This document shows positions 24,384-33,143 of a stretch of DNA of 64,000 nt, piece by piece. Each line of letters begins with the position of its first letter. The first letter of the stretch is position 1. The notes under the pieces were generated by a model. It did not search any database. It had not been told where the DNA came from and worked only from the letters and a program-made list of their open reading frames with translations. The DNA comes from Gemmatimonadota bacterium (GTDB lineage Bacteria; Gemmatimonadota; Gemmatimonadetes; Longimicrobiales; Gaopeijiaceae). The stretch spans positions 38,733-102,732 of the forward strand of contig JADFSR010000009.1 of the NCBI GenBank assembly GCA_022560615.1, read 5' to 3'. A program made the position numbers and the translations under genes.

Positions 24384-26714
24384 GTGAGGATCGCCGTCGT
24401 GGGCGGCGGCCCGTCCGGCCTCTACTTCTCCATCCTCATGAAGCGAGCCGACCCGGCGAACGAGATCCTCGTTCTCGAGCAGAACCGGCCAGACGACACG
24501 TTCGGCTTCGGCATCGTATTCAGCGATGCGACGATCGCCGAGGTCGAGAGCGCCGACGAGGAGACGTACGCCGCGATCACCGCCCACTTCGTGCACTGGG
24601 ACGACATCGACGTCTACTACGGTGGGGAGGTGATCCGGAGCACGGGCCACGGCTTCAGCGGCATGAGCCGGCAGACCCTGCTCACCGTCCTGCAAGAGCA
24701 GGCGGCGGCGCTGGGCATCGACGTCCGGTACGAGACCACCGTCACCGAGCTGGACGAGTTGCGCTCGTACGACCTGATTGTGGGCGCGGATGGGGCCAAT
24801 TCGACCGTCCGCGAGCTGATGAAGGATCGCTTCGCGCCGACGTTCGATTGGCGCCCGAATCGATTCGTGTGGCTGGGCACGACGAAGCCGCTACCCGCCT
24901 TCACGTTCTACTTTCACGAGAACGAGCACGGACTGTGGCGGGTGCACGCGTACCAGTACGAGCCGGGGCATTCGACGTTCATCGTGGAGTGCACGGAGAA
25001 GACGTGGCGCTCGGCGGGGATGGATGGTGCATCGGAGGAGGAGACACTCGCCTACTGCGAGACGCTCTTCGTGAAGGAGCTCGAGGGACACCCGCTGATC
25101 CCGAACAAGAGCGTGTGGCGGAGCTTCCCCACGATTCGGAACCAGCGCTGGTCTGTGGGCAACGTCGTGCTCATCGGCGACGCGGTGCATACGGCACACT
25201 TTTCAGTCGGGTCCGGCACGCGCATGGGCATGATGGACGCCATCGCGCTTCGGGACGCTCTGATGGTGGAATGGGCGGAGCCAAACCGCTCGGGAAGATC
25301 GGACGCCGAGTCGGGCGCCCCGATGGCTCAACGCGTCGCTCGCTCGCTCGCCAGCTACGAGGCCGAGCGCCGCCCCCAGGTCGAGTCCCTGCAACGGGCC
25401 GCGCAGGCGAGCCTCGAGTGGTTCGAGGCCACCGAGCGGTACATGAAGCTCGATCCGGTGCGCTTCGCTTTCGCGCTGCTGACGCGCAGCCTGCGCATCA
25501 CGCACGAGGATCTACGCGTGCGCGATCCCCAGTTCCTCGAACGCGTCGACACCCGGGTCGCCGAACAGGCAGAGCGGCAAGCCAGGGTACCAGTCCGGCA
25601 CGACCCGCCCCCCCCGCCGATGTTCACGCCGTTCAAGCTGCGCGATCTTTTGATTCCGAATCGGGTCGTGGTGTCACCCATGTGCCAGTATTGTGCGCAT
25701 GACGGCACGGTCGGCGACTGGCACCTCCAGCACCTCGCGAGTCGTGCGGTGGGCGGGGCGGGGTTGGTATACGCCGAGATGACCGACGTGTCCGCGGAGG
25801 CGCGCATCTCGACGGGGTGTGCCGGGTTGTACAAGCCCGAGCACGTCGACGCGTGGAAGCGCATCGTCGACTTCGTGCACGAACACACCGCTGGCAAGAT
25901 TGCGGTGCAACTGGGGCACGCGGGCCGCAAGGGCGCGAGCAAGTTCTTGTGGGAAGGCGATGCGGAGCCGGTCGAGGAGAACGCTTGGGACCTCGTGTCG
26001 GCGTCGCCGTTGCCCTATTTCCCGGATCGCAGTCAGACGCCCCGTGAGATGACGCGCGCTGACATGGACGAGGTCCTAGCCGATTACTCTCGGGCTACGG
26101 AGTACGCCGAGGCAGCGGGATTCGACCTGCTCGAGATCCACATGGCGCACGGCTACCTGCTGGCTGCGTTCATCTCGCCGCTCACCAACCAACGCGGTGA
26201 CGAGTACGGCGGCTCGCTCGAGAACCGCATGCGCTTTCCGCTGGAGGTGTTCGACGCGTGCCGCGCGGTCTGGCCTGAGCACAAGCCCGTCAGCGTGCGC
26301 GTGAGCGCGGTGGACTGGGCGCCTGGCGGCATGGAGCCCGAGCACGCGGTCGAGGTCGCGAGGCTACTGAAGGAGCACAACTGCGACGTGATCGACGTCT
26401 CGGCCGGCCAGACCGTCCCGCACCAGAAGCCGATCTATGGGCGACTCTTCCAGACGCCGTTCGCCGACCGCATCCGCCATGAGGTCGGAATCTCGACCAT
26501 GGCGGTCGGCAACGTGTCGTCGTGGATGGACGTGAATACGATCATCGCTGCGGGCCGGGCAGACCTCTGTCTGCTAGCGCGCGCCCACCTCTTCGATCCG
26601 TATTGGACGCGGCATGCCGCGCACATGCTCGGTCACGATCTGGCGTGGCCCGACCAGTACGAGTCGGTCTCCCGCTACACCCCGCGCTTCGAGTTCCACT
26701 TCGGCGGCGAGTAG
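24384..26714 (+). CDS. Anthraniloyl-CoA (2-aminobenzoyl-CoA) monooxygenase/reductase-type fusion
   Basis: A 776-residue two-domain flavoenzyme. Residues 1-~400 are an FAD monooxygenase: VVGGGPSGLYFSILMKR, DLIVGADGANSTVREL and NVVLIGDAVHTAHFSVGSGT. From residue ~415 an old-yellow-enzyme/NADH:flavin oxidoreductase barrel follows: FTPFKLRDLLIPNRVVVSPM, VQLGHAGRKG, HMAHGYLLAAFISPLTNQR and NRMRFPLEVFDACR. This architecture is that of 2-aminobenzoyl-CoA monooxygenase/reductase (EC 1.14.13.40) and of the related salicylyl-CoA 5-hydroxylase annotations; it hydroxylates and dearomatises anthraniloyl-CoA in one protein. Start is GTG 24384 with GGGAGGAG just upstream. The neighbouring TDO and kynureninase genes point to anthranilate rather than salicylate. 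Confidence 0.9.
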   Translation: MRIAVVGGGPSGLYFSILMKRADPANEILVLEQNRPDDTFGFGIVFSDATIAEVESADEETYAAITAHFVHWDDIDVYYGGEVIRSTGHGFSGMSRQTLLTVLQEQAAALGIDVRYETTVTELDELRSYDLIVGADGANSTVRELMKDRFAPTFDWRPNRFVWLGTTKPLPAFTFYFHENEHGLWRVHAYQYEPGHSTFIVECTEKTWRSAGMDGASEEETLAYCETLFVKELEGHPLIPNKSVWRSFPTIRNQRWSVGNVVLIGDAVHTAHFSVGSGTRMGMMDAIALRDALMVEWAEPNRSGRSDAESGAPMAQRVARSLASYEAERRPQVESLQRAAQASLEWFEATERYMKLDPVRFAFALLTRSLRITHEDLRVRDPQFLERVDTRVAEQAERQARVPVRHDPPPPPMFTPFKLRDLLIPNRVVVSPMCQYCAHDGTVGDWHLQHLASRAVGGAGLVYAEMTDVSAEARISTGCAGLYKPEHVDAWKRIVDFVHEHTAGKIAVQLGHAGRKGASKFLWEGDAEPVEENAWDLVSASPLPYFPDRSQTPREMTRADMDEVLADYSRATEYAEAAGFDLLEIHMAHGYLLAAFISPLTNQRGDEYGGSLENRMRFPLEVFDACRAVWPEHKPVSVRVSAVDWAPGGMEPEHAVEVARLLKEHNCDVIDVSAGQTVPHQKPIYGRLFQTPFADRIRHEVGISTMAVGNVSSWMDVNTIIAAGRADLCLLARAHLFDPYWTRHAAHMLGHDLAWPDQYESVSRYTPRFEFHFGGE

Positions 26715-26816
26715 GAAGTCAGCCCACCGTGGCGAAGGGCAGATTCTTCTTGGACTCGGCCAACGCCGCGAAAACGAGCTTGGTCCGTAGGTCCATACCG
26801 TCCGATACCGTGGATT

Positions 26817-27671
26817 GTGGCCGCGGAAGTCAAAGTTCATCTTCTCCCATTCGCCGTCCCGGAGAACCCCACGAGTCAGCTGTTCATGTCCGAAGCCGTA
26901 ACGTATGGAAAGTACCTGAGACTCGACGAATTGCTCGCGTTGCAACAGCCGCGAGACGAGGTCGAGCACGACGAGATGCTCTTCATCGTCATCCATCAAG
27001 TGTACGAACTGTGGTTCAAGGTGCTGCTTCACGAGGTCGACTACTGCTGTGCTCTGCTCTCCAAGGGTGACACGCCACGCGCGTCGCACACTCTGAACCG
27101 AGTGCGCACGATCCTGAAAGTGCTGGTGGCGCAGCTCGACATCCTCGAGACGATGACACCCACCGAGTTCCTGACGTTCCGGGAGCGGCTCGACAGCGCC
27201 AGCGGCTTTCAGTCCGACCAGTTTCGGGCGCTCGAGGCTGTCCTGGGCCGTAAGACACGCGCTTCGGTCGAGCGGTTTGCCGAGGGGACGCGCGCACGGG
27301 AAGGGCTCGAGCAGCGATGGAGCGCACCGACACTCTGGGACCACTTTCTCCGCTACCTGGCGAACGAGGGATACGCGGTGCCGGAACAGCAGCTCGGCAG
27401 GGACGTGACGCGGCCGATCGAGGCGTCCGAGGAGGTGCAGCGCGTGCTGGTCGAGGTGTACCGGAACGACCCCAAGAACACCGCGCTGTGTGAGCGGCTC
27501 GTCGACCTCGACGAAGGTCTGCAGGAGTGGCGCTACCGGCACATGAAGATGGTCGAGCGCACGATTGGTCAGAGGACGGGCACAGGCGGCTCCGCGGGGT
27601 CCGAGTACCTGCGCACGACGCTCAACAGCGCCGTCTTCCCGGATCTGTGGGAGATCCGGTCCCAGCTCTGA
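26817..27671 (+). CDS. kynA: Tryptophan 2,3-dioxygenase
   Basis: A 284-residue haem dioxygenase that opens the indole ring of L-tryptophan to N-formylkynurenine. Family motifs run in order: YGKYLRLDELLALQQP, HDEMLFIVIHQVYELWFKVL, ILETMTPTEFLTFRERLDSA, SGFQSDQFRALE, and near the end YRHMKMVERTIG, whose His is the haem ligand, then GTGGSAGSEYLRTTL. Length is normal for the bacterial enzyme. The start is uncertain: GTG 26817 is used here, ATG 26886 is the alternative and neither has a strong ribosome binding site. It is followed after 11 bp by kynureninase, so the two form one unit. Confidence 0.93.
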   Translation: MAAEVKVHLLPFAVPENPTSQLFMSEAVTYGKYLRLDELLALQQPRDEVEHDEMLFIVIHQVYELWFKVLLHEVDYCCALLSKGDTPRASHTLNRVRTILKVLVAQLDILETMTPTEFLTFRERLDSASGFQSDQFRALEAVLGRKTRASVERFAEGTRAREGLEQRWSAPTLWDHFLRYLANEGYAVPEQQLGRDVTRPIEASEEVQRVLVEVYRNDPKNTALCERLVDLDEGLQEWRYRHMKMVERTIGQRTGTGGSAGSEYLRTTLNSAVFPDLWEIRSQL

Positions 27672-27682
27672 GGCACGCAGGC

Positions 27683-28873
27683 ATGGCCCTCACGCCCGAC
27701 CGGTTCTACGCGTCGCCCAACGCGCTCGCTCCGCACTACTCGGTGTTTCGTGTCCACGAGCGGCTGCTTCTCACGGGGCACTCTCACCAGGCGTGGCCCG
27801 ACGTGGGCTTCGACGGTCAACGTCAGGCGTGGCTCGACGCCGCAGAGCACGTCGACGACAAGTGGTGCTTCGCCGCTGAAAAGGCCGAAAGGGTGACGGC
27901 CGGATACCGGCGGCTGATGGGTGGATGTGACGGAGATCTGACGCTCGATACCAACGCGCATGCGCTCGTCGTCCGGTTCCTGTCCGCGCTTCCGTTGACG
28001 GAGCGCCCACGGCTCGTCACGACGGACGGGGAGTTCCACTCGATTCGCCGGCAGCTGGACCGACTAGCCGAGGTTGGCACCGAGGTCGTGAAGGTGGCAG
28101 CCGATCCGCTGAACAGCGTGTCGGAGCGGGTCGCCGCCGAGGTGGACGATCGGACCGCAGCAGTCGTGATGTCGTCAGTCCTCTTCGGCACGGGGTGCAT
28201 CGTGCCCGAGTTGCCCGTGGTCGCCGAGGCGTGCGCCGGTCGCGGCGCCGAGCTGCTGATCGACGCGTACCACTCGCTCAACGTCGTGCCGTTCTCGCTG
28301 CATGGCATGGAGCAGGCGTTCGTGGTGGCCGGAGGGTACAAGTACTGCCAACTAGGGGAGGGGAACTGCGTGCTGCGCGTGCCCCCGCACTGCGAGCTGC
28401 GGCCGGTGATCACCGGGTGGTTCAGCGAGTTCGCCGAGCTCGCGGATGCGAACGTGCCGGGCGAGGTCCGGTACGGGGCGGGCGCGGCCCGCTTCGCCGG
28501 GTCCACGTACGACCCGACGTCGCACTATCGGGCGGCGGAGGTGTTCGAATTCTTCGAGCAAGAGCATCTGGCTGCCGAGCTGTTGCGTGAGGTGAGTCAG
28601 CATCAGGTCGGCCTCTTGCTGGAGACGTTCGAGTCCTTGGACCTGGACCCGACCGTGGTGCGCACGGGCGACTCGGTCCTGCTGCACGAACGGGGAGGCT
28701 TTTTGGCTCTGCGCGCACCGGGCGCTGCGCGGCTGTCCGCGTCGCTCAAGCAGGGCGGTGTCAGCACAGACTTCCGGGGGGACGTGCTACGATTCGGGCC
28801 GGCGCCGTACTTGAGCGACGCCCAATTGGTGTCCGCGATGCAGATGCTCGGCGAGGTGGTGTCGGCGGGCTAG
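27683..28873 (+). CDS. kynU: Kynureninase
   Basis: A 396-residue fold-type I PLP enzyme converting L-kynurenine to anthranilate and alanine. Lys220 in VAGGYKYCQLGEGN is the Schiff-base lysine, Asp194 and His197 in LLIDAYHSLN contact the cofactor, and DTNAHALVVRFLSAL and TTDGEFHSIRRQLDRL are the phosphate-binding and substrate regions. ATG 27683 follows the dioxygenase stop by 11 bp; the frame is open upstream only as an out-of-frame reading of the dioxygenase. Anthranilate made here is the predicted substrate of the CoA ligase at 19971-21491. Confidence 0.92.
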   Translation: MALTPDRFYASPNALAPHYSVFRVHERLLLTGHSHQAWPDVGFDGQRQAWLDAAEHVDDKWCFAAEKAERVTAGYRRLMGGCDGDLTLDTNAHALVVRFLSALPLTERPRLVTTDGEFHSIRRQLDRLAEVGTEVVKVAADPLNSVSERVAAEVDDRTAAVVMSSVLFGTGCIVPELPVVAEACAGRGAELLIDAYHSLNVVPFSLHGMEQAFVVAGGYKYCQLGEGNCVLRVPPHCELRPVITGWFSEFAELADANVPGEVRYGAGAARFAGSTYDPTSHYRAAEVFEFFEQEHLAAELLREVSQHQVGLLLETFESLDLDPTVVRTGDSVLLHERGGFLALRAPGAARLSASLKQGGVSTDFRGDVLRFGPAPYLSDAQLVSAMQMLGEVVSAG

Positions 28874-28895
28874 GCGAAGGGCTAGGCGAGCCGCC
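28864..28895. terminator. Weak hairpin between convergent genes
   Basis: GGCGGGCT at 28864 can pair imperfectly with AGCCGCC ending at 28895, enclosing a repeated GGCTAGGCGA. It sits at the 3' end of kynureninase and before the convergent SLBB gene, where a bidirectional terminator is expected. There is no U-tract, so the call is tentative. Confidence 0.25.
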
Positions 28896-28938
28896 GTATG
28901 TGGGGCCCGGCTCCTCTCACCCCGGCCCTCCGGCGAAG

Positions 28939-31407
28939 TCAGTTCCTGAGCTGGTCTGTCAAGACGAGGAGTGTGATCACCGCAGTAGAAAACGACAACG
29001 TGGCACTCAAGATCTCCGTGAAGTTTCCGCCCCCCTGCGAGGGCGGAGACGCCGGCACGAGAATCGTGCTCCCTGGCTCCACACGCGGATGTCGCCGAAT
29101 GAGCCAGAGAAACTTCTTGGTCGTCTCTCGGCGCCCGTTCGCATACTCGACGGAGACCCTATCCAGGTCGGCGTCCTCGAGCGAGCCTCCAGCCTGCCGG
29201 ATGTATTCGCTCAGGCCCATACCGGGCTCGAACACAGCCCTCGTCTCGAACGCGACACTACCGCGGATCCCCACCGTAGGATCGTACTCCGGGACCAGGA
29301 TCTGGTCATTTGCCCGCAGGAGGAGGTCATCGGCCCCCCCAGGGTTTTCGATCGCCTGACCAAGATCGATGCCGACCACGAGAGAATCGCGGATGAGCCT
29401 CGCTCCGGGCACATACGCCGAGGGAGAGAATCCCCCGACTCGACGCATGATGTCGGAGAGCCGCTCGTTTCGTCGCTCCACGGCGTAGGCGCCGGGGAAG
29501 CCGACCTGCCCCGAGACATAGACCGTTATGGGCGCAACGTAGCCCGGTCGCTCGCGGACAAAGAGCCGATCCCCCACCTCCAGCGGCACGTCGGCGGCGC
29601 TCAGCGACGGTCCCGCACTGGTCGATCCGTTGTCCACGAGCGCGGGACTCGGAATCAGCCCACTCAGACGGATCGGAATCGCCACGGATACCGTGTCCCT
29701 GCGGTCGAGCGTCACTCGGGCACGGGAGATCTCGGCCTCGGTCGCGAGCGCCCCTTCGACCAGGCCTCCGGCGACCAGGATCAGGTCCTCAGCCGTCATT
29801 CCGCGGGCATACCGGTACCGTCCAGGATTCCTGACCAACCCCGCCACGCGCACGGAGTCACTGACCACCAGCGAGTCCATGGAGAATACCACCACCGAGT
29901 CTCTGTCGAGCAGTACCACGTCCTGTATGCCGCGCAACGCGGGGTCCGTCGCGATGCGCAACAGGGTGACGCCAGCCGAGTCGAGCCGCGGTCTGTACAC
30001 GTGGACAACCGGCAGATAGGCGTCTTCCCGGAGCTCGGCCTGGTCGAGAAGAGCCCGGGCGGTCAGGCCATCGACGAGCTGGTAGCGCCCGGGAAAGTGG
30101 ACCGCGCCGGCAACCAGGACGCGGTTCCGTTGTTCCTCGATGGCGGGGGGAACGAAGATCTCGTCACCCGGCAGGAGTTCCACGTCAGGGGCGTCGGCCA
30201 GGTCATCGACGAGCGCTGCGGCGTCGACCGTCACGATGACTCGGTCCATCCCGGGACTGCGCTCGGCAAACGGCAGCAGTCGCTCGATGCGCACCGCGCG
30301 CGCATGCGCCGTGGGAAGCATGCCGCCTGAGAAGCCGATGACGTCTCGCAGTCCCTCCCCTTCGAGCACTTCATAGATGGCCGGGCGCCGGAATTCACCA
30401 CGGACGGTGACCTGGCCCCCGGCAGGAGGCACGAACACGATGTCGCCGTGCTCGAGCCGGATGTCATCCGAGGCGTCGCCGCGCAGGAGGTAGTCGTATA
30501 GGTCTACTTGACGCACCTCTTGGCCTCCACGACGCACTACTACCCGGCGGAACGATCCCCGCTCTGTGGGACCGCCTGCTACCTGCAGCGCAGTGAAGAC
30601 GGTCGAGACGGAGCTCACCATGTAGGAGCCGGGACTCTCCACATCGCCGATCACGAACACTTGGTTGGCTCTCAGTCGGCCCAGGGAAACGTCGAAGAAC
30701 GTAGTGGCGTCACCGCCCTCCCGTATTCCCGAGTAGACCTCGGAGAGTCGCCTAAACAACGATGCCCTCAGCTGCTCGAGCGTCTGACCGTTCACGAACA
30801 GTTGTCCGACGTCGGGGATGATGAGCGATCCTTCGCGGGTCACGCCGAGCCGGTACGCGAGCTCGACGTCCCCGTACAACACCAGGATCAACTCGTCTCC
30901 CGGGCCGAGCCGGTAGTCGTCGCCCACCGGACCTGTCACGACCGGGCTGAAGCGCGTGGTCCGGCGCCGAAATACGTCCAGCCCAAAGACGGACAAGACA
31001 GAGTCGGGAAGCGCCTCCAACGAGTCGGCCGCGAGCGCGAGTGAATCCAGTACCAGCGTGTCCAGCGGGAAGTCCACGCCCGGCTGCAAGATGCCCAGGG
31101 CCCCTAGTGCCTCCAGGAATCCCTGCTCGGCTTCCGGTAGTTCGCCCCCCACTCCTTCCATGCTATCGAAGTAGCGATCCGCGAGTCCGGGATCGTAGCC
31201 GAGCTGTTGCAGGCGGGCACGCACCTGCTCCCTGGACATCCCGGACTCTCTCAGGCGCCGCACCACCTCGTCTGATGAGATCTGGCCCGATTGCAGCCTT
31301 CGCAGATCTTGTTGGGTCGGGACCTGAGCGGATACGCTTGCGGTGCCCAAGGAAAGCGCCACAACGACCAGCGAGAGGATGGCGGAGGAGCGTTTAGGCA
31401 GTTTCAC
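28939..31407 (-). CDS. Polysaccharide export protein with multiple SLBB domains (Wza-like)
   Basis: An 822-residue envelope protein. A signal peptide (SSAILSLVVVALSLGTASVS, ending AQ) precedes a Poly_export domain at residues ~165-225 (YRLGPGDELILVLYGDVELA, IIPDVGQLFVNGQTLEQL) and about five SLBB repeats (VFVIGDVESPGSYMV, VTVRGEFRRPAIYEV, VLVAGAVHFPGRYQL, VRVAGLVRNPGRYRY, VYVSGQVGFPGAYAV). The last residues form a hydrophobic helix (SATLSFSTAVITLLVLT), which may span the outer membrane as the Wza C-terminal helix does. Role: periplasmic/outer-membrane channel for capsule or exopolysaccharide. There are no lipobox cysteine and no Wzc partner nearby. The start GTG 31407 overlaps the MOSC stop by four bases. 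Confidence 0.85.
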   Translation of the reverse strand: MKLPKRSSAILSLVVVALSLGTASVSAQVPTQQDLRRLQSGQISSDEVVRRLRESGMSREQVRARLQQLGYDPGLADRYFDSMEGVGGELPEAEQGFLEALGALGILQPGVDFPLDTLVLDSLALAADSLEALPDSVLSVFGLDVFRRRTTRFSPVVTGPVGDDYRLGPGDELILVLYGDVELAYRLGVTREGSLIIPDVGQLFVNGQTLEQLRASLFRRLSEVYSGIREGGDATTFFDVSLGRLRANQVFVIGDVESPGSYMVSSVSTVFTALQVAGGPTERGSFRRVVVRRGGQEVRQVDLYDYLLRGDASDDIRLEHGDIVFVPPAGGQVTVRGEFRRPAIYEVLEGEGLRDVIGFSGGMLPTAHARAVRIERLLPFAERSPGMDRVIVTVDAAALVDDLADAPDVELLPGDEIFVPPAIEEQRNRVLVAGAVHFPGRYQLVDGLTARALLDQAELREDAYLPVVHVYRPRLDSAGVTLLRIATDPALRGIQDVVLLDRDSVVVFSMDSLVVSDSVRVAGLVRNPGRYRYARGMTAEDLILVAGGLVEGALATEAEISRARVTLDRRDTVSVAIPIRLSGLIPSPALVDNGSTSAGPSLSAADVPLEVGDRLFVRERPGYVAPITVYVSGQVGFPGAYAVERRNERLSDIMRRVGGFSPSAYVPGARLIRDSLVVGIDLGQAIENPGGADDLLLRANDQILVPEYDPTVGIRGSVAFETRAVFEPGMGLSEYIRQAGGSLEDADLDRVSVEYANGRRETTKKFLWLIRRHPRVEPGSTILVPASPPSQGGGNFTEILSATLSFSTAVITLLVLTDQLRN

Positions 31408-31949
31408 AGTGGCTTGGGAAGCAGGGGAACATCTGGCGCAAAGCTAGGGAGTTCGTTTGTTCCGGCAAAGGGGTTCTCGCGCGTCGGGCCGGGCTGGCCG
31501 TACCCGACAGGAACCGCCACCTCGATCGTGGCCCCGTCGCCCACGCGGAGCTCGCCACCCTGGATGACGGAGCCATGCGCGCCGCCGTCCCAGTGCAGGT
31601 CGAGCGCGTCCCGCAGGCCGGGGCACTGCTGGTCCATGAGCTCACAGGGACGGGTCTCGCCCCGGATGCGGATCTTCACGTCTCCGAGCGTGAGCACCTG
31701 GTCGCGGCTGTGCTCGAGGCGGATCCCGCTGACCATGATGTTGGCGCGCCGCATTCTGGGACCCGAGGCGGGCAGCTCGGCCCGGATGCGGTCGAATACC
31801 TCCTTCTCGATCACCGTGACTTGACGCGTCTCCCCGAAGTTGGCGTCGCCCACGAGGCCCTTGCCCTCGACGAGCGTGGCCTGATTCGCAGTGTCCATCA
31901 CGCCGCCGTGGGCTCGTTTCGTCCAGATCGCTTCCACCCTCCCGCTCAT
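31404..31949 (-). CDS. MOSC domain protein
   Basis: A 181-residue protein of the MOSC (molybdenum cofactor sulfurase C-terminal) family, which handles sulfur on the molybdenum cofactor or acts as stand-alone YiiM-like N-hydroxylated-base reductases. Recognisable segments are GLVGDANFGETRQVTVIEKE, RMRRANIMVSGIRLE, LTLGDVKIRIRGETRPCELM and GAHGSVIQGGELRVGDGATI. The Cys in RPCELM is the conserved MOSC cysteine. It starts at ATG 31949 and is translationally coupled to the SLBB gene downstream, a pairing with no obvious functional logic. The cupin gene lies 28 bp upstream on the same strand. Confidence 0.85.
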   Translation of the reverse strand: MSGRVEAIWTKRAHGGVMDTANQATLVEGKGLVGDANFGETRQVTVIEKEVFDRIRAELPASGPRMRRANIMVSGIRLEHSRDQVLTLGDVKIRIRGETRPCELMDQQCPGLRDALDLHWDGGAHGSVIQGGELRVGDGATIEVAVPVGYGQPGPTRENPFAGTNELPSFAPDVPLLPKPL

Positions 31950-31977
31950 CACACTCCTCCAGGCCGCGCAGAGGCGG

Positions 31978-32370
31978 CTACTCCGGCCGCCGCTCCGACG
32001 GATGGTCGACGATGTTCTCCCACTCTGTGGCGTCCGAGCGCGCCACCACCGCGATGACCGGCTCGGTGTCGCTGAGGTTGATGACCTCGTGGGGCATCCC
32101 CTGCTGGATGAAGATGAAATCTCCGGCCGAATCGTCCATCGACTTCTCGAGATTCTCTCCGTACTCGTGGCGCACATCGCCCTTCAGAATGAAGAGCATG
32201 ACGCGTGATCGCCGGAAGTCGTATTCCTGCGACCGGAAGTCGAGTCGATGCCAGTCGGAATAGCGCTGCTCGTGCATTTGCGCACCGGCCCCGCCAGGCA
32301 GCGCCGCCTGGGCGGTCACGAGCATCAGCAGGAGAGCGATCGTGGCGGGGGCAACGTTCATACGCGTCAT
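31978..32370 (-). CDS. Secreted single-domain cupin
   Basis: A 130-residue protein with a signal peptide (MTRMNVAPATIALLLMLVTA, ending GAGAQ) and one small cupin domain: RVMLFILKGDVRHEYGENLE followed by GDFIFIQQGMPHEVINLSDT, the second carrying the PxxxPHxxxN-like motif 2 with one metal-ligand His. Motif 1 lacks the full HxH pattern, so metal binding may be partial. Starts at 32394, 32370 and 32361 are all possible; 32370 gives the most typical signal peptide. Function unknown; such proteins often accompany sugar or small-molecule metabolism. Confidence 0.75.
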   Translation of the reverse strand: MTRMNVAPATIALLLMLVTAQAALPGGAGAQMHEQRYSDWHRLDFRSQEYDFRRSRVMLFILKGDVRHEYGENLEKSMDDSAGDFIFIQQGMPHEVINLSDTEPVIAVVARSDATEWENIVDHPSERRPE

Positions 32371-32466
32371 GGACGAGAAGTCGGGTGTTGGCATGAGTGG
32401 TGCTAGGGCGGCAGAGTGATGCTACGTTGGAAATCTACGCACTGACTCGCCACCCCCGGAGCCCCC

Positions 32467-32817
32467 CTGGCGCTGCGCCTACAGATCGAGCTGGTCTACG
32501 ATCCCGGATGTCCGAACGTCGGGCTGGCCCGCGACGTGCTCGCCTTCGCGTGTCGCAATGCCGAGATCCCGGCTGTGTGGACCGAGTGGAACAGCGAAGA
32601 TCCCGCGTGTCCGGAGCATGTGCGCAACCTGGGTTCGCCGACCATCTTGGTGAACGGAGAGGACGTCGCTCCAGGGCCCCACCCGTGGATGCCGCGAGAG
32701 CAGGGTGATGGGCCGCGATGCCGCGTCTACCGGGACGGGGACGCGCTCGTACCTGCACCGCCGTTGGAGCGTGTCAACGAGGCGATCGAGCGTGCGCTGG
32801 GACCGGAGGTCGTGTAG
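32467..32817 (+). CDS. Thioredoxin-fold protein with CPN motif, start codon uncertain
   Basis: About 116 residues with a compact thioredoxin-like layout: QIELVYDPGCPNVGLARDVL, then TEWNSEDPACPEHVRNLGSP, TILVNGEDVAPGP and a C-terminal helix. A GCPN near the N-terminus and a mid-protein GSPTILVNG are seen in small alkylmercury-lyase-like/thioredoxin-like proteins. The conserved N-terminus lies upstream of the first GTG (32536), yet the only start-like codons there are CTG (32467, 32473); the frame is closed by TGA at 32443. Either a CTG start is used, or the true start has been mutated. It diverges from the cupin gene. Confidence 0.6.
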   Translation: MALRLQIELVYDPGCPNVGLARDVLAFACRNAEIPAVWTEWNSEDPACPEHVRNLGSPTILVNGEDVAPGPHPWMPREQGDGPRCRVYRDGDALVPAPPLERVNEAIERALGPEVV

Positions 32818-32860
32818 AACCGGACCCAGCTCCGATAGTCGTCCCACAGACCACTTTGGT

Positions 32861-33109
32861 CTAGTCGTTGTGGTGCAGCTCGTACTGCCGTTGCGTGTAC
32901 GCGGCCTCCTGCGCCTGGGTCTTATCGCGCTTCTTCGCGGCGCGCATGCTCCGGTCCTTGCGAGCCGAGGAGTGCACGCGGGGCTTCGAGAGGAGGCGCT
33001 GCACATCGCCGCCCTGGCATGCTGGGCAGGTCGCGTCGTCCGTCTGCTTGCGCAGGAACGCCTCGAACTCGTGCGCGCACGTGCCGCATGTGTAGTCGTA
33101 GATCGGCAT
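32861..33109 (-). CDS. FmdB/CxxC_CxxC family zinc-ribbon protein
   Basis: An 82-residue protein with the FmdB zinc ribbon: MPIYDYTCGTCAHEFEAFLR with CGTC and then CPAC in DDATCPACQGGDVQRLLSKP, four cysteines binding one zinc. The C-terminal half is basic and Gln-rich (MRAAKKRDKTQAQEAAYTQR) and could bind nucleic acid. FmdB-type proteins are considered putative regulators; the function is unsettled. ATG 33109 is preceded by a G-rich stretch that can serve as ribosome binding site. Confidence 0.88.
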   Translation of the reverse strand: MPIYDYTCGTCAHEFEAFLRKQTDDATCPACQGGDVQRLLSKPRVHSSARKDRSMRAAKKRDKTQAQEAAYTQRQYELHHND

Positions 33110-33143
33110 TACAGCCCCCCGTCGGCCAGGACCCTGGCCCTCA

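Noticed and set aside
23532..24695. 387-residue minus-strand open frame
   Set aside because: Antisense to the enoyl-CoA hydratase and the start of the monooxygenase fusion, both of which have clear motifs.
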